From positions 433,003-497,002 of the forward strand of contig NMRA01000096.1 in assembly GCA_002633005.1 (NCBI GenBank): 64,000 bases of DNA. Reading direction: 5' to 3'. Positions within the stretch are counted from its first letter, which is position 1. Every line of letters begins with the position of its first letter. The notes under the pieces are model-generated. The model was given only the letters and a program-made list of their open reading frames with translations. It was not told the origin of the DNA and ran no database searches. The stretch is from Phoronis australis (taxonomy: Eukaryota > Phoronida > Phoronidae). The translations under genes were made by a program, and so were the position numbers. Of this stretch, positions 1 to 12,800 are shown one piece after another.

Positions 1-815
1 ACCGAATACCAGTCACCTCGAGAGAATGAGGAAAGTTTATTATTGTGATATTTAAAATGAGGGTGGCCTCTTCAGTGATAGCACTGCTTTCCAAGAACTG
101 TGAAAGGGTATTTTCATGAAGTCAACATGTTCCCCTACGCACTTGTTGCGAAGAAGTACCTCCTGGTGCAGCCAGGTCCCACGTAATCAGCCCCATTGCT
201 TTCTGAAAGTCTCCCATTACATGAAACAGAAGATCCTGTGCACACGAAAGAACTCAAAAAGTCACTAACAAAACGTATTACTGAATTTTACTCTTTTCAA
301 ACACACTTTGGATTCAGGTTGCAACACCAGAACAAGTAGGGAGACAGTAGTTGAAAAAATTATGACATTCTGAATAAATTTCAACAAAAACAACTTAGGG
401 AAACTTCCATCATTACAATGTACAAACAAAGCATGGACGATGAACCCACAATTTCATAAGTATTTGATAAGACAGTATTTGAATATCAACCAATTTCATT
501 CTCATCAAACTGAACATGGGTGAATTTACAGCATCAATGAATTATGCTCATTATGAAGGGAACATTTGTCTTCATCCGACACAGTAAATCTATTCTGTTA
601 TGACTCGACTCCTGTCAAAGATAGACCTCTTCAGAACTTATAACATTACCTGTTATTTTACCTCAAACTGGAGGACAAACACAAAAATATTGTCCAGATA
701 AATAAACCAAAATTGTCAACAACTATTCTTTTTCAATCACATATAGAAATGACATATCACATTTCAACGTGTAAAATTGCCTAAGCGAGATTGAATGTGA
801 AACAGGTCAACTCAC
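1..815. other. Left edge: LRPPRC intron 13, no exon identified
   Basis: The next LRPPRC exon should lie to the left of the exon at 816-885, on the minus strand. I read this stretch in all minus-strand frames for the expected continuation and did not find a convincing exon. A weak acceptor-donor pair near 146-190 gives a frame unlike the family. Nothing else is recognisable here. Confidence 0.5.
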
Positions 816-3800
816 TTTCCACATTCTTGGCTTCCAAAGCACTTTTGATCAGAGGCCAAAAGAAATGGCTTCGTGTAGGTACACCCTGCAAAAAGAACAT
901 AATTGTCAACAAAAATAGTTCCACTTAAACGACTAAAACACCACACTGGATATGGTAAAGCACTTGTTGAAATCAAACCACAATCTTTGCCAGCAGAAAT
1001 TCACATGTAAACCTTTCAAATGCAAACTCGTAAATTTGGATATAACAATGAAGCAATCATTTTTAGACACAAAACAATTTTTTTTTAAGTTACATAGACG
1101 TCTACCACACTTCATTACAGAATCAACTAATAATGTTCTCAGGAAATGTAGTTATTAAAATAACTTTTAGAAGGTTTCTTTAATGTTTACAACTTATCAA
1201 AATACAAGTACACAAACAGTTCATAACACAACAGAATTAGTGTTTCATTAACTTATTAATATCTTTGTAACACATGAACATAAAGCCCCAGTCTCGCTGC
1301 CATAAAACTGAGAAAACTATCCTGCGTTGACGCACCACATGATGAATGCCACTCTGGGTCCATATTTGCAAACTTAAAAAACTGTTGACATACAGAAAAT
1401 AACCACTGTAATCCTTCACTTGTTTACCACACTATATGGCCGACAAGTGAAATTATAATTTGTGAAATTCAAAACAAAAATAAAGAAAATTTTAGTCTAT
1501 CACTAACATAGACGCCATCAAACAACTTTTAGTCAATTTTTCATTATTTGCAGTTAAGAAATCAGCCTTTCAGAAATTGAAAAATTACAATTTTGGCAAT
1601 TATTTTTTCTATTTAGGTGGAGAATTAATGCTCTTAGTTTCAGGTCTTTTAATGCAGTTAACGCACATGTTAACTGCATTTGCCGAATTTTTTCAAAAAC
1701 TTATTAATCAGCATGAGATGCTAGATACTAAGACATTCTTCAGTAAAACTGAGTCATGAAGAACATTAGACGAGCAATGACGCTTACCTCTTTCTGCATC
1801 ATCTTGAATAATTCTAACGTATAATCTGAAATACAAAGTGGATACATGCACATAACGTTTGTATATTACATTCCGTCGTAACTAAGGTTGGTAGAAACTG
1901 GTGAAAATGAAATTAATCAAGAGGCTGAACACAAAACAAACAGTGGTCGGATCAAACGGACGAACACCTACAGCCAAGTTTCTAAGTCACATTTTTCACC
2001 AGTGAGTGAAAATTGCCCCCTCCACCTCCACCCCCTCCACCCAGTCACCAATTGCACTCCTTCCCACTTTGGTCACAACAAATTGCAAGAAGCCAAACTG
2101 GTTTCATACCCTTGCTCTTATGAACTGCTCTAAATAAGATTCCCTTCCCCATTCAACGTGGTTTCACTTGGACAACACTTTGTAGGGGTATTAGGAAGTG
2201 AACCCCATAAATGATTTCCTTTGCTGTATACAAATATGTAATCACCCCTGCAGTTTCAATGAACTGACCCATACCAAGGCTGAAAAGCATGACTGTGAAG
2301 GGTGAAGTACAGAGTCACTTTGCATTTAATAACACAATCATTAAACTGATTTCAATTTCGAGGGGATTTTTTGAACATTCGAAGATTATTTTTGGAGGAA
2401 TTTCACATGCAAAAATGTTTCAGATGGGAATTAGGCTAATACTGGACTACAAAATCAATACAATGAGCCTGTGAGCAGTGTTCACAAAACCAGGGTTTCA
2501 TTGCGAAATCTTTAAAACAAAGACCGACTACACTGACAATGGATTGACTTCGTAAGTAGCACAGGAAATATTCAGCAGCATTTAGCCAACACAAAGAAAA
2601 TTGAATTTACCATTTTATCAACACCTTGATTTTCATAACATTACCTATTTTTCCCATCTCCAGTGCTAAATATGTTGTCCCTACAATATTATCGCTGTTG
2701 TAGTTTTTGGCCCGTAAGTCATTCACCAGTTCAGCAACTTTCTCTACTGGCTGCAATAAAAAGAATAGAATGGTGCAGATACTCGCAAAATGGCATAAAC
2801 ACACTTCATTGTAAATAAAAAATCCTGAACCATTGATCCTTTACGGATAACATGAGGATTATGGGATAATGGTAGCACAGATGGCAGATGTAGATATACA
2901 ATCTGCTGAGATCACTTGATTTTAGTTGTATTTCAAACACCCAGGTGTTCAGTTCGTCATAGAGATACAAATTAGCGGGTATCACTTATCCAAAATAAAC
3001 TACCAGCTTACCGAGCAAACGACCGTCTAACTAACGCTTTCTGGATTCTGGATCATGAGCACAGACACCCCACATATCTATGCTCGTACGCAATAAATTC
3101 CGCTATCCGTAAAAAAGTCCATGATGTGTTTTGGCACATCGCATGACGTCAACAACATTTTATTTACATGTATTTCTGAAACAACATAGCACCCATGGTA
3201 ATCACGGGCAGTGACTGTGTACTCTATCTTGTGAGGTCAGCAGTCGAAACCTGCATTCATTGACAAGCTACAAACATCACACAAAATGTACCTAATTACA
3301 TCGCGAGTGTGTGAAGTGGGACAAGGCAGTGAAGGGAACTCTCTCATGGAATACAGTGTGGAGAACTGTGAGGATGTCACTAAAAATGACAATTTTGAGG
3401 CGTAGCAGAATGGTCTGCTAGTGGAATTAGAGAAGATCCACCTACTACGAACATTATCCTATTCAAACTTATGTCAAACCCTGACAAGATCAGAGCAGTT
3501 AATAACACTTGTATCACCTCTCACTTATGCCTGACCACAATTCTGATGAGGAACTTTTCCGCAATCATATTTTTCCCCGACCCAAGTACCAATCGTTGCC
3601 GCCTCACGTGAAATGAAAATCGTCATTTTTCTACATGACATCATCTTCACTGGAGTCGTGTATTTAACTCTTTTTTAACTTTGTGTCCGACACAGAATTC
3701 ACATAACACGCTCAAGCACAAAAACAGCAAAAATGCGAGTTTCAGTTACAGTGAGTTCTGGGACTGGAAGCCTGGCCCCTAGTCTCTCACTGGTTTAGGC

Positions 3801-6800
3801 ACGGGATCACCAACTAACTTCACCAGTCACTTCAGTTTAATCAGAGCCCCGATGACGAACCTTCCCAATGACACAATTCCTGACAAGTCCGATTTTGGCG
3901 TATCATCATCCACTTACTGCACCCATTTGTTCATGTTTGACCGCAGAACAAACTTCAGGGCTTGGAATGACCAATGGCGAAAAACGCGGAAATTTTTACG
4001 GCCCGAAACATGCGCGCAGCCAGCCTTGAAAAAGTCGGTGTGTACCTTTTGCCGACAAAAATCAAGAGGACTAAGAAAAAAAATGTACCACCTCCGGAAG
4101 CGTGCGTCTGCGTCTGTCTTAGCTCGTCCGCCATTCCCACCTCCAAACATTTTTGGTGGCAGAGTCGTAGTATTTGTCACCGCGGTTTACAATCACACGA
4201 GCCGCCATTGAGGAAATCCACCACGTAAAGAGCAACTTCCGCTTTTCGAGGTGAAAGTTGTCGGCAACGCGGTGGTAAGAAAGAAATTTGCCGCAGAAAT
4301 TTTATATCAAATCCGATTTTTTTACGCGGAAATATAATAAAATATGCGGACAGAACATTTGAAAAAAGCGGAAATCCGTGTTTCCGCGGAAAATTCCAAG
4401 CCCTGAAACTTGGAACCTGCCCAGTATTGCGTTTGCTGGCAAGTTAGATTTAGGCATGGTATCCTTCCCTAACTACACCCACCAGTCCATGTTTGACAAT
4501 ATTCCTGATTAGAAATCTGCCGAATATCGCATCTCCTGGTAAGCCAGATTTAGACAAGGCATCGCCCACTAAGAACACTCACCCGTTCATGTTTAACCAT
4601 AGCCCTGATAAGGAACCTGCCCAATGTCACATTCCCCTGGTCTGTCACTGGTTTGGGCATGATGTCAAAGATCTTGTAAGCCACATCATCGTGTCCTAAC
4701 CCCACTAGTTGATACACTGCGTTGATGGCATCCTGGTTGTAGCCACTTGTCTTGTTAAGTTGATTAATTACCTGTAAGGAAACATGGCTTGTTTATGTTC
4801 TTGGTATTTAGTCTGCTGAACTTATTCAAGCTTTTTGTTTTCAATGTATTGCTCAATATACGATACCCACGGCTAGCCTCTCTCTGCGACATTTGCCAAG
4901 CCTCATTATTACAGTGTATTCAGGAGTGCTTCTCCTTTGAGCGGGATGAGATTCCACTCCAGTTACTGTGTTTCCTATGAAAAACTTAACAATATATAAG
5001 CCCACAAGCATTGCCCTAGCTCTCCAACATATAACAAGAGCAATGCAGATCATGGATATGCACCCACCATGTGTATCACTAATGCCAAAGACATATATAA
5101 TGCTCATTTTTCTAAACATTTCCAACACTACTGACTAGTAAACTTAAATTGAGTCTGCAGAAGGTAAACACACTCGAAAATTGGCAAACACTAAACTTAA
5201 CTACTAAAATTGCCACTAGGAGGCACAACACATCAGAACTGTCCAATAATGGGCTCTTTCCTGAACAAAATCTTACGTGCCAAATTTCAAGGATGTTCTA
5301 CATCAAACTTGGCAGAAATTGAGGCAAATGCAAAAAAATAAAACCGAGGCACAGCAATAATGAAAATTCTCCAAAAATCAACAGTCAGGTTTCCATAAAT
5401 AGAAATATATTTGCCGGACGGATGGTGGATGGACAAAAATGGGAGCAGAGAAAGCAAACAGCATACCTCATCAATAAACTCCTTGTGACCTGAAGTTGCC
5501 AAGGTAACGATGACATCTAAAATCTCCTTAGGAGACAGCATGCCTAGATTCACTGACACATCATCTAAAGTCTGGAAAAAAGAATTGACTCGAGCTGAAC
5601 AAAAATATCTGCGAGAACTCAGCATGTTATCAAAAGAGCACAGTACATGGATTAGCTTCATCATGAAAATGCTGACTAATAACTAATTTCATCTTCCCTT
5701 CCAAAAGTTCAATTAAAATACCTCACAAATTCTCAATGACCGATCTCTATCGAATTTGAACCTAATAATACAGTCAAGGGAGGTAATAAGATCAGCTTTC
5801 TCTGCAGCAGCTTCACTACAGAAATGCACAAAACACACTGAAGAAGAAACCATGCAGTACATGGATGTTTACTGATAAAGTGTCATTTATTTCCATCCAC
5901 CAATTTCCTTGTTTTTTTCTCTCTTAAACTGTAAGCATTTTTAATACTGAAAATGTTGTTTCAACAGTTTACCTCAAAACAACCAAATTCACGCATAGAA
6001 AACATATGCTGTAACTGGTGCTTTTCAAGACTAACCAGCCATTTGGGATATTGGGAGATGAAGGAGTGGCATGCGTGTCAGAAAGATATAAGACAAACTT
6101 CTGTTCATCAAAGACATCCAGTCGACCCATTTTCAATTCCAGATGACCCTGACAAAGATGGCGGGTTTGCCAAGAGAAGCATCTGTAATCGCCAGTTTAC
6201 GCTAAATGAAATACCAGTGAGTTGAATATCACTGAGCCACAGCTGTTTCAACTGTCGATAAGTCAAGGAGCGCCCCTTTAAGACATCATCTGCATCAGGT
6301 TTTGTAACCGCTATGCCCCAACATGATGGACACATCCCATGCACAAATCACGATTCATTTCCTTCCCCAATAAACCCAACTGTCAATGATACAGATATGG
6401 TCACTTCATGTTCACCTTACCCTGTGCAGTGACACTCCTAGATTCTTACCTTTCTCATATTTTCAATATCTCCCTTCTCTGCGTATCCCAGTAATAAGGC
6501 TGTGTAGGACTCATTCCCAGGCTCCATACCTGCTTGCCTGCAGAACAGTGCATTACAGTAAATAATACAGTGCAGTGCAGTGCAGCGCAGTGCAGTGCAG
6601 ATCAGTGCAGTGCAGTGCAGTACAACTCAATGTTTCCGAATGAAAAGGAAAATGCACCTTTTTCAAAACACAATGGCAAATTTTCCAAGGCAGGCAATGG
6701 CTAAAAGACCTCACTTAAATTATCCAAGTCAAAAAATATAATGGATTGTGAGACTGCTGAATAATCGTAACAAGTTACAGATAGACTATCAACACACGGT

Positions 6801-9800
6801 TATACATAAAACATGTATAAAATGCACCAATTCCTTTGTACTTAGGGAACAACACGATAATTCAGAGTTAAGAAACACACATACCTCATGACACTTAATA
6901 GGTTCACTGCCTTGTCATCCTCCCTGAAGTGAGAGCGGACAAGTAATAAATAACAAGATTTGACTGACGGACATTTATTGCTTATTATCATTATTGCTTT
7001 TCTGTAAGCTTACTGCTTGTGGAGGGCTCCACTTAAGAATCGGTGACCCTCTACCACATTCTGAAGGTCAAAGTTCATCTTATATTGGTCACCAGTTATA
7101 TCATTTACTCCCAATTTCAATTTTAAGAAAGTAGACAAACTACAAACACATCAAGACAGTGACTGTATACAGTCTTTTAATTTACCCCAGTTTTGTGTGG
7201 TAGAGAACTGCCTTGTGTTCAATGAGGAAAGCGATTCGAAGCGCTCCACGACATTGTGCTACTGAACAACGCGCTCGCGGATAGCGCTTTCATTTTTGGC
7301 AAACGATTCTCAAGCTGAATCGCCAACAAAACCAAGCAGGTAAGCACATCGTTCATCAGTGACGTCTAACAATTCGAAGCGCTTGCGGAAATTGCTTCGA
7401 CGTGCTTTCCTTATTGAATGCAAGGCAGGATGATGCCATGATACCAGGAATCAAAAGTAAAATCATCTGCTTTGTTCACCACAAGTAGTTCCTAGTGCAG
7501 TAATGGAACATTTACCCAAGTTTCATGTGACACTTGATCAATGCGCTAAACACGGCTTCATTAATGGACAACTGGTTCTGCTTCATATGCTCGAGGATTT
7601 GGCTGAAATAAGAAGAGGAACACGTACAAACATTGCGGTAACACTCGTTATTGGAGAACTTTATTAAAAACACACCAGTGCTCTGGGCTCTTGTCTCATT
7701 CCAATCTCCCCAAAGTCGTGACCAAATTGTGTATAAGACATTAACTTTTCTTTGACCTTGTCCTCTGAAGTTAGGAAAGGTAACATATACAAGTCAAGTC
7801 ACAAAAACATTTAATCGATTTTCTGCCGAGATAACGGAAAAGTTCAACAAAGCTTACCTTGCACTCTGAAGATCACCTTGATGGCAGAAGCATGATATTA
7901 AACGTTGGTAAGTCACCTGAAATAAAATTTCAATAAAATCAAATAAATTCACTATTTTTCAGCTCAAAGCTTCAAAAATGAAAAATAATTCTCCTTCCGT
8001 GAACAGGTCTTTCTGCGTGAGACTAACCTTACAACTACAGATGTTCGCCTCGCCAAAAATTTGGAAGAAGCTATCTAATGTGTAAATATCATCTTTTTCA
8101 GTGAGGCGTGGAATATGTTGCAGATAGTTTATACCGTTCAATCGCTCATCTATCTTATGTCCTCATGACAGAAAGAACAAGAAATCGTACGTCCAATAAA
8201 TTGTCAGTAACAGCCGGGTTCATGTCGCAGCTTGACAAAATATCGCAAAATATTATGTTGTGTACATGGGTGCACACCATGAAGAGTTATCTATACCATT
8301 CGATATCAGCATTTTTTTGCACGCAACAAAGAATAACCCATCCCATTCTACATCTTTTCAACATTTTCTTATTTATGTGCACAACGTGAAGAATTATCAA
8401 TACCATTCGATATCACCACATGCTTATCGATATGCACAGTGAAAGGAATTATCCATACCATTCAATATCAACATGTCCTAATTGATATGCATGCGGTAAA
8501 GAATTATCCATACCATATGATATCACCATGTCCTAATCGATAGACACCATAAGGAATTATCTATACCATTCGATATCAAAATTTTCTTAATGATATGCAC
8601 ACACTAAAGAATTATCCATATCATTCGATATCAACACTTCCTTACCAGTACAGTTCTTTATGACAGACATCTGCCTTGCAATATTATACAAAAAAGTTTA
8701 CTGTGAAAAATTTAACTTCTGAGCTCACTCACCAAACTTACACTTTAAGACTAGACTTTGTAAGCCAATCTCTGGTGTCCTTAGCCGAGGTACTACAAGT
8801 CACACCAATGTTCTTCAAGTAAGCTGCATTTTTTCATGACTGATAGGAAAAATGGCACTTTTACAATCCATACTTATTTATTTGCTATCGACATATACAA
8901 GTACTTGAGAACTTGTGTGCACCGCTTATCATACACAAGCGACTAAATGACCAGTCCATCAGAAAAAACCCACAATCTCTTATATCATACTGAAAAGCTG
9001 GAGTGATCATAGCCTAGGCTCCCTACCCTGTTAGGTACGACCCCGTTGGCCTCCATATCGGCTAAGATCTCAGCTGGTGAGAAGTCTGCATCGTTCTCAA
9101 GATGAACTTTCAACAGTGCGTTGTAATGTGGAGTGCCATACTTAACACCTGTAACACAGCAGTCATACCACCTTGAAGTCTAAAACGCCTGTTTTTATTT
9201 TTACGGTGAGCTTGGATCAGAGTCATCTCAGTAACTAGTGCGTTCAAACTTAAAGGGACACTAAATCTTTATTTGATGATTTAAGTCAATCTCTTTGTGT
9301 CACCTACTAATGCATCATTGGCATCAACCTTGAAATAATAAGAAGGAATCAACTAACAATTAATAATCCCAATGTCACAGATTGGATATTATGGTTCCTA
9401 GTGGGTGGTCTTTTGCAACAGTTGCCATGCAATTCGCAAAAAGCGTAGGTCACGTTTTCCAGTTTAGCAAACTTTATAAGGAGTTTTCAAATGTTCCTAA
9501 AAACTTTTGAGGGTTGTCGAGAGTTACAGAGCATTATTTTGTGTCAAAGAATTGGATGGGAAAGTGGTTTTTAATATCTGTCAACAGGCCAAAACCAGGT
9601 TTGGTATCCTTTTAAGGCACAACAAAATAGCCCTGAGGATTCTGACCACAAAGTTTTCATCACAAAGTTTTCATCACAAATCATAGGCCAAGACAAAAGG
9701 AAACGTCATGGAATGCTACATCTGCTGGCAAATACATAAAAAGATAGCAGAATGCCGATTTCTTTTACTGTACGTCTTTTTAAAACTAAAACCTGCGCAC

Positions 9801-12800
9801 AATCCACTAACAGCAGTAATAACAAGATGGCTACTATACCAAGTGACGGCAACTTGTTCCAGATTTCCTCGACCAGTCTGTTTCTATTTGCTGGAGTTTC
9901 CTCAGCCAATAGTGAACCCAGACATCGTAGTAACATCACGCTGTGCTCACTGGTCATGGTACCTAGTTGAACAATCAGCAGAGTGTTTTTTANNNNNNNN
10001 NNNNNNNNNNNNNNNNNNNNNNNNNNNNNNNNNNNNNNNNNNNNNNNNNNNNNNNNNNNNNNNNNNNNNNNNNNNNNNNNNNNNNNNNNNNNNNNNNNNN
10101 NNNNNNNNNNNNNNNNNNNNNNNNNNNNNNNNNNNNNNNNNNNNNNNNNNNNNNNNNNNNNNNNNNNNNNNNNNNNNNNNNNNNNNNNNNNNNNNNNNNN
10201 NNNNNNNNNNNNNNNNNNNNNNNNNNNNNNNNNNNNNNNNNNNNNNNNNNNNNNNNNNNNNNNNNNNNNNNNNNNNNNNNNNNNNNNNNNNNNNNNNNNN
10301 NAGCTTTTGAGGGTTGTCGAGAGTTACAGAGCATTATTTTGTGTCAAAGAATTGGATGGGAAAGTGGTTTTTAATATCTGTCAACAGGCCAAAACCAGGT
10401 TTGGTATCCTTTTAAGGCACAACAAAATAGCACTGAGGATTCTGACCAAAAATTTTTCATCACAAATCATAGGCCAAGACAAAAGGAAACGTCATGAATA
10501 CTACATCTGCTGGCAAATACATAAAAAGATAGCAGAATGCCGATTTCTTTTACTGTACGTCTTTTTAAAACTAAAACCTGCGCACAATCCACTAACAGTA
10601 ATAACAAGATGGCTACTATACCAAGTGACGGTAACTTGTTCCAGATTTCCTCGACCAGTCTGTTTCTATTTGCTGGAGTTTCCTCAGCCAATAGTGAACC
10701 CAGACATCGTAGTAACATCACGCTGTGCTCACTGGTCATGGTACCTAGTTGTACAATCAGCAGAGTGTTTTTTTATATCATTTATTTTGAAGTCAGTTGC
10801 AATGAAGCAGCTTAATTTTCAAAACCAACAGAAATGAATAACCAGAAGATTAGAATGCGCGAGAGCTTTGATGCAACAATGCAGTGGATTCCAGTAATGT
10901 TGGTTTCATTAACGTTATGTAGGACCCTAGAAAAACATCCAAATTTGACTATGTAGGACCCCAGAAAAATAACCAAATTTGGCTAACTTTGGAATATCAT
11001 ACTTCAAAACTTGTGGATCGGAAGCTCTATGCATGTTAGGAATTGTTTTTAGAATTTTCCACTTTTGAATGAGGGACTATCAAAAATAGGGCTTCTATCA
11101 GTTTTAACTAAACAAAAACAACATAATTTAGAGAATTGTAACACAGTGTTTTTGAGATTTCATCTTGAACACCTGACACAAAATTTGGTCCTGCTATTTA
11201 CTGATACTGTTGTTTTGCTATGAATACATTTTTTTATTAAAACGCTTTCCACTTGAAGATAAATTTACTTTTCCCACTTAAAATCTATACTTTTGTAGGT
11301 ATTTGGTTATATATGTAGTTCTTAACCTCTACAGCATAATAATAGCAGTGACAATACCGTAATAATAATAACAATAATAATAATAACAATAATAATAATA
11401 ATGTTATTTTACAAAAATAATGGAAAACGTAATATTTATAACTGTAATTGTTATCATTATGAAAAATAATGTTTTATAATTGCAAAAATTATCATAATTA
11501 AAATATTCTCAGTAAACTCACATAGAGGTCTGACAATTATTTTGTTGATGAGCTTCCTGTTTAATTATGCGTTTGAATTACTTTGCAGTCAGTAATGATT
11601 GTAGAACCAGATTCCAATGATAACCCACAATCAGACAAAATAGCAACTAGGCATGGAAGCCCTATTGATCTCAAGATCTTCAGTCAATTTTTGACTTTGA
11701 TACAAATCGAAAATGAACTCTACGTTGAATTCTCATTATTATTGAAAATGTAGGGATATTTTCATGCAATGTCCCAAATACAATGACTAAGTCCCTCATT
11801 ATTTTGACTGAATTGTGGGTTCCAGTTTAGTTAATATATTATTAGAAAATGTCATTAATCAAAGAGGAGCTCAAAATGTAAAATAAAATGAAAAATATTA
11901 CATCACCGAGTAAAGAAGAAAACAAATACGCAGAAGATTTAGAGAACTTAGTTGAGTCCCTATATGGGACTGTTTCATGCAACCGGGCACTGAGGTTTAA
12001 GTCAAGACATGATAGATCAGAAAATTGGCTCCCCGTTTGTTCGCACCCTTTTATTGATACTGCAGAGTGATGAATTCAAAATTTGGGACACTAATATAGT
12101 ACAACTAAGAAATGTAATCAGTAGCGGTTTTTGATAAGTTAACATAGGTGGTGACAGCAAGGAGTGATAATACAGAACAGGAGAAATTTCAGGTGTTCAG
12201 AAGAGAATTTGCACATAACTTTTATTTCAAAATTCTCCTAGACTTTCAAACACCAATTGTTGGCGTTAATAGAGCCTCCCACTTGCTGCAGGTGCAGTAA
12301 CCATTCTACAGTTCAAGATAATGTTGCAAGATTCAGTGGAATCAATATATAAAACTGTTATTCTAGCAAGGTTCGTTTACAAAGTACAACGTGGCAGTAA
12401 GTTTGAGCATGTGTAACAAGCCTTTGAAAAATGGATAAATGCCAACAGTAGCAAGAGATTGTGTTCCAATTCTGTAATTTCGACCCATCGCTTGACTGAC
12501 CTTCCTTCAACGCCTGGTGGTAAACCGTTTTCACTTGACGTGTAGACGTTCGACCAGTTCGTCTCACTTCCTGGTCGATCAAATGCAGAAAAGTCTCTGT
12601 TGACTCATTCCTGCCAGCTAGTCTACCCCTCTGAAAAGGAGCCGATGTCACTTGCTGCACAGCTGTTGTATTTGGCCTGAGAAACAAAAAAAAAATATCA
12701 GCATTGTTATAAAATGCCAGCCAATGTCCAATATGTTGCCATTTTGTTGAACAATCTGAGAGAGCTCTAACTTATAAAGCAGGTTTTGGCATCAACTTCT

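Noticed and set aside
100-200. Candidate LRPPRC exon 14 on the minus strand
   Set aside because: A splice-site pair exists, but the frame in the correct phase does not resemble the family and its donor context is poor.
3852-4228. Overlapping frames of 63-119 codons on both strands
   Set aside because: They lie within the inverted-repeat element and reflect its composition; no conserved protein is encoded.
5721-5814. Exon-like stretch on the minus strand with good acceptor and donor between LRPPRC exons 8 and 9
   Set aside because: In the phase required by its neighbours it contains a stop, and exons 8 and 9 already join in phase with the expected family sequence.
8271-8645. Regular repeats resembling a CRISPR-like array
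   Set aside because: The genome is eukaryotic, and units are contiguous and diverged without distinct spacers; it is a minisatellite.
9708-10837. Long plus-strand frames of up to 284 codons
   Set aside because: They run through the N gap and are antisense to LRPPRC exon 3.
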